A DNA stretch of 34,045 bases from Candidatus Saccharimonadota bacterium (GTDB lineage Bacteria > Patescibacteriota > Saccharimonadia > Saccharimonadales > Saccharimonadaceae). A program made the translations under genes and the position numbers. This document shows, piece by piece, positions 1 through 8,510 of the stretch; within the stretch, counting starts at the first letter, position 1, and each line of letters opens with the position of its first letter. The stretch is from assembly GCA_016282495.1 (NCBI GenBank), contig JAEEKR010000021.1, positions 1 to 34,045 of the forward strand, read 5' to 3'. Below the pieces are notes generated by a model, which was not told the DNA's origin, made no database searches, and saw only the letters and a list, made by a program, of their open reading frames with translations.

Positions 1-1
1 T

Positions 2-1270
2 GCTTTACTTAGTCGTAAAAGTAAGGAGGAAAAAACCAATACCGACAAAGACGCGATTCTCGCGCTTGATATTGGTACCGAATTTGTCAAAGCCTTGATT
101 GCTAAAAAGCAAAAAGACGGCACGCTCAAAGTTATTGGCGCTGGCCGTGCACGCCAAGATCCGGGCAACATGTATGCCGGGGCAATTGCTGATATTCCAG
201 GGGTAATTGATATTTGTGAACGCGCGCTTTCCCGCGCCGAGAATGAGGCTGGCCTCACCACTAAAACCGTTGTAGTTGGCATTGCTGGTGAGCTAGTCAA
301 AGGTGATACTTCCACTGTTCGCTATCACCGCGAAAATGGCAATAAGCCAATTTCTGAACAAGAAATGTCTCTCATTATTAAAAAAGTTCAAGATTCTGCT
401 GCCGAAAAAGCCAGAAAAGAAGTTGCGCTCGAAACCAATAATCCAAATGTTGAAGTTCGTTTGATTAACTCCGCGATCGTCTCGCTAAATATCGATGGAT
501 ATAAGATTAGTAACCCAATTGGCTTTAAAGGCTCCGAAGTCACCACTCAGTTTTATACTGCTTTTGCGCCGCTCGTGCATATCGCTGCTATCGAAAAAGT
601 CTGCGTTGAGTTAGATCTCGAGCTTCTCGCCGTTGCAGTTGAGCCGTTTGCAGTTTGCCGTGCTTGCCTTGGCGATAGCGGTTCTGATGATTTTTCCGGC
701 ATTGTTATGGACATCGGCGGTGGCACCACCGACCTCGCTGTAGTCAATGAAGGTGGCGTCGACGGCACCAAGATGTTTAACATTGGTGGCCGCAGCTTTA
801 CTCACCAAATCGCCGAGTCTTTAGGCGTAGATTTTGAAACCGCTGAAAATTACAAATTGAATTTAGAGAATCCAAAGCTAAAAGCTGTGATTAAAAACAA
901 AACCACCGCAGCGGTAAAACGCAATCTAGCCGTGTGGCTCGCTGGTGTTGAAATTGCACTAGAAGAATTTGATTCGATCAATATTTTGCCAAGCCGCGTG
1001 CTTTTATGTGGTGGTGGTGCTGGCCTCACTGAACTTCAAGAAAATCTCGCCACATCCGATTGGTATAAAAAACTGCCATTCTCCAGGCGCCCAATTATCC
1101 ATCTAATCGATCCAGAAGACATTCCAGATATTATTAACGGCTCTAAAATCAACTTAGATCATTCATTCATCACTGCGCTAGGGTTGCTTCGCGTTGCTAC
1201 CGACACATTAGACGGTGCACCTAGTGGCGATGGCGTCAAAACCAAACTCGCCAAACTACTTCAAAAATAA
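2..1270 (+). CDS. FtsA/PilM-family actin-like ATPase (5' end outside window)
   Basis: The frame is open to the left edge, so this is the C-terminal 422 residues of a longer protein; the first in-window start-like codon (TTG at 95) lies inside the phosphate-1 motif ALDIGTEFVKAL and cannot be the true start. A second phosphate-binding motif, GIVMDIGGGTTDLAVV, and an adenosine motif, RVLLCGGGAGL, place it in the actin/Hsp70 ATPase superfamily. The segment between the phosphate motifs has the look of the SHS2-type 1C domain of FtsA and PilM. FtsA tethers FtsZ to the membrane in division; PilM binds PilN at the inner membrane in type IV pilus assembly. The sequence alone does not settle which, and no ftsZ or pilN is visible in the window. 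Its 3' end overlaps the convergent pseudouridine synthase gene by 15 bp. Confidence 0.85.
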   Translation, partial: ALLSRKSKEEKTNTDKDAILALDIGTEFVKALIAKKQKDGTLKVIGAGRARQDPGNMYAGAIADIPGVIDICERALSRAENEAGLTTKTVVVGIAGELVKGDTSTVRYHRENGNKPISEQEMSLIIKKVQDSAAEKARKEVALETNNPNVEVRLINSAIVSLNIDGYKISNPIGFKGSEVTTQFYTAFAPLVHIAAIEKVCVELDLELLAVAVEPFAVCRACLGDSGSDDFSGIVMDIGGGTTDLAVVNEGGVDGTKMFNIGGRSFTHQIAESLGVDFETAENYKLNLENPKLKAVIKNKTTAAVKRNLAVWLAGVEIALEEFDSINILPSRVLLCGGGAGLTELQENLATSDWYKKLPFSRRPIIHLIDPEDIPDIINGSKINLDHSFITALGLLRVATDTLDGAPSGDGVKTKLAKLLQK

Positions 1271-1951
1271 ATATTTTCCTGGCTCAAGATCATTCAATAC
1301 GTATTTACCGAATTGCTTGCGGTGTAACTTTACCACGTCATAACCCACCGCTGCAAAAGTGCGCCTAATTTGACGGTTTCTGCCTTCGCTCATGGTCACT
1401 TCGAATTTTGTACGTTCATCATTTAGTTTAACAAGTCCAAGTTTAGAGACGCCGTCGCCAATTTCAATTCCGAAATCAGCAATCATCTGCTGATGCAAGG
1501 GCTCGAGCGCTCGGTCGAGCTCCACTTCATAAATTTTAGTTTTGTAAAACTTTGGGTGAGTCATCGAAAATGCGAAGTCGCCGTCATTAGTGAGCAGAAT
1601 TAAACCAGATGAGTTTTTATCAAGCCGTCCAACAGTTTTAAGGCTACGCAAATCTTCTGGCAATAAATCGTAAATCGTGGGCGCATCACCCTGCTGTTTG
1701 CGTGAGCAAACATACCCAACAGGTTTATTTAGCGCAACATACAAGAATTTCCCAGCTTCCTCGAAGGGGATTATCTTTCCATTATAGCATACTTTACTCG
1801 ATTTGTCAATTCGTTGCCCAAGTTCGGCTGGTTGATTATCAACTAAAACCTTGCCACTCGCAATAATATCATCGGCTTCACGCCTTGAAATTCCAATAGC
1901 TTGTGCAAGAAATTTATTGAGCCGGAGCTGCTGGCTGTGTTGGTTGTCCAT
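1256..1951 (-). CDS. RsuA/RluB-family rRNA pseudouridine synthase
   Basis: A 231-residue protein that isomerises a uridine in rRNA. It starts with an S4 RNA-binding domain (LRLNKFLAQAIGISRREAD, residues ~6-50), followed by the synthase domain with the catalytic-Asp motif VGRLDKNSSGLILLT and the family signature EGRNRQIRRTFAAVGY. The length fits the RsuA/RluB/RluE/RluF group; the target site cannot be told. ATG at 1951 was chosen because it directly precedes the S4 domain. The frame stays open up to 2083, but that stretch is a Q/P-rich translation of the response regulator's tail in another frame. The gene therefore begins 38 bp inside the response-regulator gene, which suggests translational coupling, and ends inside the convergent FtsA/PilM gene. 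Confidence 0.9.
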   Translation of the reverse strand: MDNQHSQQLRLNKFLAQAIGISRREADDIIASGKVLVDNQPAELGQRIDKSSKVCYNGKIIPFEEAGKFLYVALNKPVGYVCSRKQQGDAPTIYDLLPEDLRSLKTVGRLDKNSSGLILLTNDGDFAFSMTHPKFYKTKIYEVELDRALEPLHQQMIADFGIEIGDGVSKLGLVKLNDERTKFEVTMSEGRNRQIRRTFAAVGYDVVKLHRKQFGKYVLNDLEPGKYLFLK

Positions 1952-2453
1952 TTGGTTGTTGACTTTCTTGAGCTGGTGCTGGGGCTGGGGCAGTGGCTGG
2001 TTGAGCTGGAGCTGGCTGTGCCGGTGCTGGCGCAGCGGCTGGAACTGTCGAAGTTTCTGCAGGAGCGGCTGGAACTGCACCACCTTTATCAGCTAAAACT
2101 TCATGAATTGCATTAATTACATCTTCGATGCCAACCTGAGATTTAACTAGGTAGCGGTTGGCGCCAAGAGCTTCGCCGCGTTTACGTTGATCTTCGGAGG
2201 AAAGAGCGGTCATCATAATAACCTTTATGTCCTTAGTTTCTGGAGTTTGACGTAGAATATCAAGCATGTCAAAACCAGAAATCTTTGGCATCATCACATC
2301 GGAAAGAATTAGATCTGGCTTTTCACGGACTGCAACTGCTAAGGCCTCTTCACCGTCGCCCGCCGAGACAACCTCATAACTTTCGGCTGTAAGTCTAATA
2401 CTGTAGATTTCGCGCAAATTCTGATCGTCCTCTACTACCATTATTTTTGTCAT
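1914..2453 (-). CDS. Single-domain response regulator with Pro/Ala/Gln-rich tail
   Basis: A 179-residue CheY-like receiver. Residues 1-120 carry the acidic pocket (E8, D9, D10), the phospho-acceptor D52 in LILSDVMMP, the switch Thr82 and the conserved Lys104. No DNA-binding or enzymatic output domain follows; residues ~127-179 are a low-complexity tail of Pro, Ala and Gln. It lies 36 bp after the histidine kinase gene, has a strong ribosome site (GGAGGA) before its ATG, and a possible internal -10 element at 2479-2484. It probably receives phosphate from the adjacent kinase and acts by protein-protein contact. The kinase has a similar Pro/Gln tail, so the two tails may serve a common purpose; that is inference. 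Confidence 0.93.
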   Translation of the reverse strand: MTKIMVVEDDQNLREIYSIRLTAESYEVVSAGDGEEALAVAVREKPDLILSDVMMPKISGFDMLDILRQTPETKDIKVIMMTALSSEDQRKRGEALGANRYLVKSQVGIEDVINAIHEVLADKGGAVPAAPAETSTVPAAAPAPAQPAPAQPATAPAPAPAQESQQPNGQPTQPAAPAQ

Positions 2454-2489
2454 ATATTCCTCCGTTTTAACTTATTTTATTATAAAATT

Positions 2490-4154
2490 TCAATTTTGAA
2501 TAGCCCCTTGCGGTTGTGGTGTAGGCGGAGACGTTGGTGACGGCACGCCGGCTGCCATAACTTGCGGCATAGGTTGCTGCGCAGGTTGTTGTGGTGGTTG
2601 CACTGTGGGCTGTGGAATTGGTTGTTGAACTGTTTGTGGTATCGGTCGTTGGGCTGGCTGTTGTTGTGCTGTAGGCTGCTGAGGCGGCGGAGCTACGGGC
2701 TGTGGAACTGGCTGAGGCGGGAGCTGCTGATTAGGTTGTGCCAGCACTTGTGGCTGTTGAGGGGCTTGAGGCTGAGCCGGTTGAGACGTAACGACAGGTG
2801 CTGTTGGCGTAGGTTGTGGCATCGGCTGTGCGGCCTGCGGAACAGGCTGCGCAGAAATGTTTTGTTGAGAGGTTAACCCATTAACTGCTGGAGATTGAGG
2901 CAACTGCACCATCTGGGCTTGTGTTGCTGCGGTACTTTTCTCAAGACTTTCAGCAAAGGCTTGTGCTGCTTGCTGGTTTTCAAATGCCAACTTGCTCTTT
3001 TCGTAATCGTTAGAAGACAATCTCGGTAAAGAAACAAAAAATGTTGAACCGTGTCCAAAATTGCTTTCTGCCCACACACGACCATTCATTGCTTCTACAC
3101 GTTGCTTAACCAAATATAGACCAAGGCCAGTTCCACCAATAGTGCGGGTTTGCGAATTGTCTACACGATAGAATTTCTGAAAAATATGTTGAAGATCACT
3201 CTGTTCAATACCAATGCCAGTGTCGGAAACCGTAAAAATTGCTCTATCGCCATCACCATGTACGTCTACAGTAATTAAACCGCCTTCAGGCGTATACTTT
3301 ATAGCATTCTCTACTAGATTTATGTAAACCTCTCTTAAAAAATCTATGTCTGTAGTAGTGTAAACTGTCTGTTCGAGCCTTTTCACACCACCAGTCGAAG
3401 AACTTTTGCCAAAGTTGAAACTTAGTTTTTTATCTTGAATTTTCGGGATCAGCTCCTTAGACATCTCTTTAAGAGTTTCATTAAGATCAAGTGGTCTTGG
3501 CTGCGGTTTGAGTTTTCCATCATCCAGTTTAGTTACATCTAGCAAGTCTTTTAATAATCTCCCAAGATGCTGACTCGAAGCATGGGCTGCACCAACATAT
3601 TGTCTTGCACGGTCATCAATTGTAGCAGTTTGCGGGTTTAAGGCTAAGCCCAAATATCCTTCCATTGATGCAACTGGCGTACGCATTTCGTGACTTGCTG
3701 TTGATATAAACTCAGCTTGTTCACCCTCTTCTTTCAGCTCTTTTTCAATATCTCGCATGGTTAGAATTTTGTTTCCGTTGATATCTCCAGTAGGCGTTAG
3801 AATCAGTGCTACAGGGATAACTCTGCCAACTTGTGTAGTAGAAGCAAGGGCATATTCACGGCTCTCAAACGCTTCATCCTTTTGAATTGCAGTGAGTAAC
3901 TTGTTCTGATCGTCTGGAACAGGAGCGTTTTCTTTATCCACTAGTTTTATAATTAGTCCAAAATCAAAACCAAGGGCTACTTCGGCGTTGAGACATCCAG
4001 TCATAGTCATAGCGGCAGGATTAATAAAGCGGATCTTCCCACTTCTATTAATAATAATCACGCCTTCATGGATCGAATTCAAAGCAAGCTCAGCCAACAT
4101 CGCGGCATCAGAAGATTTTGAGACGGCGTTCGATTTCTTACTAAAAAGCCCCAT
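2490..4154 (-). CDS. Soluble PAS sensor histidine kinase with long Pro/Gln-rich tail
   Basis: A 554-residue kinase without any hydrophobic segment, so probably cytoplasmic. Order: N-terminal PAS-like sensor domain (~18-135), dimerisation/phospho-acceptor domain with H155 in the H-box STASHEMRTPVASMEGYLG, then the ATPase domain with N-box (N283 in VENAIKYTPEGG), G1 box (DTGIGI, 311-316), F box (IFQKFYR) and G2 box (GGTGLGLYL, ~340). Residues ~381-554 are a disordered tail made largely of Pro, Gln, Ala and Val. It is the first gene of a minus-strand operon with the response regulator. The -10 element TAAAAT at 4164-4169, with an upstream TGC, leaves only about 9 bp to the ATG, so the mRNA has almost no leader. 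Confidence 0.94.
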   Translation of the reverse strand: MGLFSKKSNAVSKSSDAAMLAELALNSIHEGVIIINRSGKIRFINPAAMTMTGCLNAEVALGFDFGLIIKLVDKENAPVPDDQNKLLTAIQKDEAFESREYALASTTQVGRVIPVALILTPTGDINGNKILTMRDIEKELKEEGEQAEFISTASHEMRTPVASMEGYLGLALNPQTATIDDRARQYVGAAHASSQHLGRLLKDLLDVTKLDDGKLKPQPRPLDLNETLKEMSKELIPKIQDKKLSFNFGKSSSTGGVKRLEQTVYTTTDIDFLREVYINLVENAIKYTPEGGLITVDVHGDGDRAIFTVSDTGIGIEQSDLQHIFQKFYRVDNSQTRTIGGTGLGLYLVKQRVEAMNGRVWAESNFGHGSTFFVSLPRLSSNDYEKSKLAFENQQAAQAFAESLEKSTAATQAQMVQLPQSPAVNGLTSQQNISAQPVPQAAQPMPQPTPTAPVVTSQPAQPQAPQQPQVLAQPNQQLPPQPVPQPVAPPPQQPTAQQQPAQRPIPQTVQQPIPQPTVQPPQQPAQQPMPQVMAAGVPSPTSPPTPQPQGAIQN

Positions 4155-4163
4155 TACATAATT

Positions 4164-4196
4164 ATTTTAGCACAAGCGTTAAAAATGTGATACACT
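4164..4196. promoter_or_regulatory. Divergent promoter pair for the histidine kinase and the 4205 gene
   Basis: Minus-strand TGCTAAAAT (core 4164-4169) serves the kinase; plus-strand TGATACACT (core 4191-4196) serves the membrane-protein gene. The cores are 21 bp apart, and each lies 8-9 bp before a start codon. Confidence 0.7.
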
Positions 4197-4204
4197 AAAA
4201 ACAT

Positions 4205-5839
4205 ATGAATAAAGACACGATTTATATTGAGCCAGAAAACGATATTACAGACATTATCGCTAAAATTAAGGGGTCAAAGCAAAAAATTGTTGCTTTAGTT
4301 CCACCAAAAAAGAGCAGCGTCCTTCGCAGTACTATCAATATGAAACTAATAACCAAGTCGGCTAAGGAATTTGAAAAAACCGTAGTACTAGTTACTAACG
4401 ATCCTTCTATCATGAAGCTCGCTATGGGCGCAAAAATCTTGGTAGCTGAAAACCTTCAGTCCCCACCATCCATTCCTACCATGGAGGATATAAAATCTAA
4501 AACAGACGACAAAGAAGAAGCCGTCGCTGAAGAATTTACCAAAGCTCCAGAACCAGCTGATAAAGTTATCAAATCCTCTGATCTAGATGAAAATGAAGAT
4601 GAAGAAAAAGACGACGAAGAGGATAAAGTCACTAAAAAAGATAAAAAGGATAAAAAAGGCAAAAAAGAGCCAAAAATCCCGAGCCTAGACAAATACCGCA
4701 AAAAGATTATCGTAGGTGTTGTACTAGCCGTTTTGATTATTGGTGCGTTAGTTTGGGCATTTGTTTTTGCGCCGAGGGCAGACATTGTGGTTTCTATTCG
4801 TACGACTTCCAATAATTTTTCCGAAGGAGTTAGCTTTACAAACAAAAAAGATGAAGAAAACGGCAAAGATGGCAAATTCTTATTAGAAGAGCAAAAATAC
4901 TCCGACGAATCGGAAGTTGAATTCACTGCTACCGGCAAAAAGGATATTGGTGTAAAAGCCAAGGGCGAAGTCATCATTAGCGCACGAGTTACTTTTGGGC
5001 AATCCGTCTCCATCGCAGCTGGGACTGCTATTACATATAATGATTTAGTTTTCTATACTAACAAAGATCTTGTTTTTGATTTTAGCTCTCTTTCCGAGCT
5101 TACTAATTGTGATAGCTATGGCGATAATTACTGCGTCAAAAGCGCATCGGTTGGCGCCACGGCCGCTGAACCTGGCGAAAAATACAATATAGATTCTGGA
5201 AAATCTTTCTCAAGCGACAACAAATCTATCAACGGCATTACTAATAGTAGCGCATTTGCTGGCGGTACATCAAACGTTATCACCGTAGTGCAGGCATTAG
5301 ATATTGAAGCGGCCAAAAACAAACTTGGTATGGATAGTGAGAAGGATGGTAAGAAGAAGTTGTATAGCAAAATCTCTGACGGAAATTATATCATCGAAGA
5401 CAGCTATAAACACGAAGTGTCCGATCCAGTTTCTTCTATTGGCGTAGGGGAAGAAGTTAAAGAGGGTTCAAAGCCAGTTTTAAAGGCAAGTTCAACATTT
5501 TTCGTTTACACTATTGACACCGTACGCATCGAAGAGTTTATTAAACACAAAACCAATCTCCCAGAAGACCAAAAGATTTATTCTATAGGCGAGCCTTTCA
5601 TTGAACAATTCTCTGGCGTAGAAGCTCCCGCTAAGCTCAAAACTACTTACAGGATTGGACCAAAAATTACTGAAGAATTTATACTCGAAAAATCCATCGG
5701 CAAGAAAATTGGAGAAGTCCAAACTTATATCAAATCGATCAATGGCGTAAGAGATGCTAAAGTTAATCCTTCGTTCTTCTGGGTGCGAAAAATCCCAACT
5801 GATACAAATAAGATAACGATTACTATCAAAGAAGAGTAA
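4205..5839 (+). CDS. Single-pass membrane protein of unknown function with acidic linker
   Basis: A 544-residue protein I cannot assign firmly. Residues 1-90 form a small alpha/beta-looking cytoplasmic domain (DIIAKIKGSKQKIVALVPP, then TVVLVTNDPSIMKLA). Residues ~95-165 are a highly charged linker, acidic first and lysine-rich later. One membrane segment (~168-189) precedes a ~355-residue domain that the positive-inside rule places outside. That domain has short beta-rich stretches (KKDIGVKAKGEVIISARV, then SIAAGTAITYNDLVF) reminiscent of baseplate-J/adhesin-like beta domains annotated in Patescibacteria; this is a resemblance, not an identification. It is first in a run with the RuvX-MltG and LysM-CHAP genes (5-bp gap), so a cell-envelope role is likely. 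The ATG sits 8 bp after its -10 element. Confidence 0.85.
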   Translation: MNKDTIYIEPENDITDIIAKIKGSKQKIVALVPPKKSSVLRSTINMKLITKSAKEFEKTVVLVTNDPSIMKLAMGAKILVAENLQSPPSIPTMEDIKSKTDDKEEAVAEEFTKAPEPADKVIKSSDLDENEDEEKDDEEDKVTKKDKKDKKGKKEPKIPSLDKYRKKIIVGVVLAVLIIGALVWAFVFAPRADIVVSIRTTSNNFSEGVSFTNKKDEENGKDGKFLLEEQKYSDESEVEFTATGKKDIGVKAKGEVIISARVTFGQSVSIAAGTAITYNDLVFYTNKDLVFDFSSLSELTNCDSYGDNYCVKSASVGATAAEPGEKYNIDSGKSFSSDNKSINGITNSSAFAGGTSNVITVVQALDIEAAKNKLGMDSEKDGKKKLYSKISDGNYIIEDSYKHEVSDPVSSIGVGEEVKEGSKPVLKASSTFFVYTIDTVRIEEFIKHKTNLPEDQKIYSIGEPFIEQFSGVEAPAKLKTTYRIGPKITEEFILEKSIGKKIGEVQTYIKSINGVRDAKVNPSFFWVRKIPTDTNKITITIKEE

Positions 5840-5844
5840 TTACT

Positions 5845-7431
5845 ATGAAGGTTATAGGACTAGATGTTGGTACTAAGCGTATCGGCGTAGCGAAAGCCGA
5901 CTCTAATGTTAAAATTGCTGTTCCTCATACAACATTAGAAGTTAACGGCACAGAATTTGAACAAATTGCACACATAGCAAAGATTTATAGTGCCGGCCAT
6001 ATCGTCATTGGTTTGCCGCGCAATTCAAAAGGCGAAGAAACTGCTCAGAGTACATACAGTAGAGAATTTGCTATAAAGCTAAAAACACTTCTTCCAGATA
6101 CAAAAATATATCTTCAAGATGAGTCGCTTACTTCAGTAGAAGCCGAAAATCGGCTCAAATCTCGTCAAAAACAATACCAAAAGGGTGACATTGATGCCGA
6201 AGCAGCTACGATTATATTGCAAGATTTTCTTGAGATTCTAGCTAGGCAAGACCCTAGCTTGTTAAATCCAGTAGAATTAAACGATTCTACCAAAGTAATT
6301 AGTAAAAAAAATCGTAAAAAATCTAAAAAATCCAAGACAAAAATCATTATCCCACTTGTAGCCATTGCCATATTGTTAGTCGGCGGGATTGTCGGCGCGC
6401 TGCTATGGTACCATTCGTCCTTAGGACCAGCATCAAACGTAGATTTGTGCGAGTGTGTCTGTGATACTATCGATCAATCCAACGAATGGTGCTGTTGTAA
6501 AACATTTAGTATCGAGGATGGCGAATCGGTGTCTGAAATAGCCTCAAAATTAGAAAAAGAAGGCCTCATTAAAAGTGCCTTGTCCTTTCGTATATATGTC
6601 AAACTCAATAACTTTGGCGATCAATTAAAATCAGGTAAATATTTATTATCCTCTAATATGTCGGTGGAAGAAATTGTGAAAAAATTTGTTGAAGGCGCCG
6701 TAGATGATAACGTGTTTTCTTTTACAATCCTACCGGGGGAAACACTGAAAGACATTAAAAAACGATTGCTAGAAGTTGGCTATACTGAAACCGAAATCGA
6801 CAAAGCATTTAACGCAACTTATGACCACCCTTTGCTTGCAAATAAACCAGCAGACGCATCTTTGGAAGGTTATGTTTTTGGCGAAACTTACGAGTTTTAT
6901 AAGGGCGAAACTGTCGAAAACATCTTTATGACGACTTTTGACCAACTATACTCAGTAGTCAAGGAGAACAATCTCGAACAAAGATTTGCTGAGCATGGGC
7001 TCACTTTGCACCAGGGCATTATATTAGCTTCAATAATTCAAAAAGAGGCTGGCAGGCTCAGTGCCGAAGACAAAGCAATTGTAGCGCAAATTTTTTACTC
7101 TAGATTGAATTCCGGGTTGAATCTAGGCAGTGACGTGACCGTAACTTATGCGCTTGATCAGATTGACCCAGATAGAACAGTGTACACGGACAATCAACTG
7201 GCTCTAACCGTTGACTCTTGTTATAATACCAGGCTTTATAGTGGTCTTCCGTGTGGTCCAATTTCTAACCCTGGCGCCGAATCATTAATTGCGGCGGCGA
7301 ACCCAGCTGATACCTCTTACCTTTACTTCTTGACAGGTGACGATGGTCTGATGTATTATAGTACTACAGAGTACGAGCATAACTCCAATATAGTCCAACA
7401 TTGCCACGAACTCTGTAATGTTTCATTATGA
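5845..7431 (+). CDS. Fusion of RuvX/YqgF nuclease and MltG endolytic transglycosylase
   Basis: One uninterrupted 528-residue frame with two unrelated enzymes. Residues 1-~132 are RuvX/YqgF, an RNase H-fold nuclease acting on Holliday junctions or 16S rRNA ends: GLDVGTKRIGVA with D7, QDESLTSVEAENRL with E93, and DIDAEAATIIL with D117 form the acidic triad. A lysine-rich linker (~150-166) and one membrane helix (~167-188) follow. Residues ~220-528 are YceG/MltG, which cuts nascent glycan strands outside the membrane; the catalytic Glu lies in ILASIIQKEAG, and SNPGAESLIAAANP is typical of the family. Topology is consistent: nuclease inside, transglycosylase outside. A six-cysteine cluster (C202, 204, 206, 216, 217, 218) sits just outside the membrane. 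The next gene overlaps its stop (ATGA). Confidence 0.92.
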   Translation: MKVIGLDVGTKRIGVAKADSNVKIAVPHTTLEVNGTEFEQIAHIAKIYSAGHIVIGLPRNSKGEETAQSTYSREFAIKLKTLLPDTKIYLQDESLTSVEAENRLKSRQKQYQKGDIDAEAATIILQDFLEILARQDPSLLNPVELNDSTKVISKKNRKKSKKSKTKIIIPLVAIAILLVGGIVGALLWYHSSLGPASNVDLCECVCDTIDQSNEWCCCKTFSIEDGESVSEIASKLEKEGLIKSALSFRIYVKLNNFGDQLKSGKYLLSSNMSVEEIVKKFVEGAVDDNVFSFTILPGETLKDIKKRLLEVGYTETEIDKAFNATYDHPLLANKPADASLEGYVFGETYEFYKGETVENIFMTTFDQLYSVVKENNLEQRFAEHGLTLHQGIILASIIQKEAGRLSAEDKAIVAQIFYSRLNSGLNLGSDVTVTYALDQIDPDRTVYTDNQLALTVDSCYNTRLYSGLPCGPISNPGAESLIAAANPADTSYLYFLTGDDGLMYYSTTEYEHNSNIVQHCHELCNVSL

Positions 7432-8510
7432 TAGCGAATAAAACTAAATTTAAGAAAAAGCTGTTTAGACAGTTTATTCCGTATGCTTTAGCTTTCGTTG
7501 CATTGCTTGGTTTAGTTTTTGTTGGTTCATTAGATAAAAAAGATAATAAGAATAATGTTCCAATAATGCTTGCTATGGGTAATAACAACTATGACGTCTC
7601 TGTAGATCAAATTTCAGAGCTATACATGGTAGCGGAAATTGCTCAAAATGTTAATTTAGAGTCAAAAAACTATCTTAACATGGATTATGCTTCTGCTGTC
7701 GCCCAGTATTCTATGAACCAAACCTCTACCACTTCCGCTACTATAGAGAAACCAAATCTTGTTAATACCGCGCTTTCTCGTGGTGTTATAGTTTATACCG
7801 TTTCTGCTGGAGAAAGTATGGAAAGTATCGCTGCTAAATTCGACATCAGTACAGACCAAATTAGATGGTCTAACGGCCTTAAAACTACAGAAATTAGCGT
7901 TGATCAAACCCTTTATATTCCAAGCGTTTCAGGAATTATCTATACGGTTAAAGCGGGAGAAACGATTGAAGGCATTGCCGAAAAATATGGTTCTGACGCT
8001 AAGCTTATTGTTGCTTATAACGATCTAGAGGCATCCGAAGGAATCGCCGAAGGTCAACGCCTAGTTCTGCCAGATGGCACTTTGCCAGAGACAGAAAGGC
8101 CTGAGTATGTTGCTCCAGTAAGGCAATCGTATTCCGGTTATTCGTCTACGATTCACTGGGGTGGCGGTGGTAACCCAATGCCTTATGGTTGGTGTACCTG
8201 GTTCGCCTGGCAATGGCGTCATGACAATATGGATGGTAGCTACACATTACCTTCTGGTCTTGGAAATGCACGCTATTGGGATAGTCAGCTTGCTGGTAGT
8301 TTCTATATCGATAAAAACCCTCAATATGGGGACGTCTTCGTTAATAAGGCTGGTTACTATGGTCACGTTGGTATCGTTACCGGCGTTAATGGTGACGGCA
8401 CGATTACTATTACGGATATGAATGGTAAAGCTGGTTGGGGCAGAGTAGGAACAGAGGTTGTGGATGCATCTACTTGGAGTAGTTGGAACTTCGTTCACGG
8501 AAGGAAATAA
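7428..8510 (+). CDS. LysM-LysM-CHAP peptidoglycan hydrolase
   Basis: A 360-residue secreted or membrane-anchored wall enzyme. A basic N-terminus and one hydrophobic segment (~15-34) act as signal or anchor. Two LysM peptidoglycan-binding modules follow (~121-165 beginning VIVYTVSAGESMESIAAKF, and ~170-215 beginning IIYTVKAGETIEGIAEKY). The C-terminal CHAP domain (~245-360) has a likely catalytic Cys256 in PYGWCTWFAWQW and His313 in YYGHVGIVTGV. CHAP domains are amidases or endopeptidases that cut peptide stems. Its ATG overlaps the stop of the RuvX-MltG gene, so the two wall-cutting enzymes are translationally coupled; they would cleave glycan and peptide respectively. Confidence 0.94.
   Translation: MIANKTKFKKKLFRQFIPYALAFVALLGLVFVGSLDKKDNKNNVPIMLAMGNNNYDVSVDQISELYMVAEIAQNVNLESKNYLNMDYASAVAQYSMNQTSTTSATIEKPNLVNTALSRGVIVYTVSAGESMESIAAKFDISTDQIRWSNGLKTTEISVDQTLYIPSVSGIIYTVKAGETIEGIAEKYGSDAKLIVAYNDLEASEGIAEGQRLVLPDGTLPETERPEYVAPVRQSYSGYSSTIHWGGGGNPMPYGWCTWFAWQWRHDNMDGSYTLPSGLGNARYWDSQLAGSFYIDKNPQYGDVFVNKAGYYGHVGIVTGVNGDGTITITDMNGKAGWGRVGTEVVDASTWSSWNFVHGRK

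Noticed and set aside
1952-2083. N-terminal extension of the pseudouridine synthase
   Set aside because: It is only an out-of-frame reading of the regulator's Pro/Ala/Gln tail and lies before the S4 domain.
2562-2876. Plus-strand frame opposite the kinase tail
   Set aside because: It is the antisense of Pro/Gln repeat codons; composition (Leu/Trp/Arg) is a by-product.
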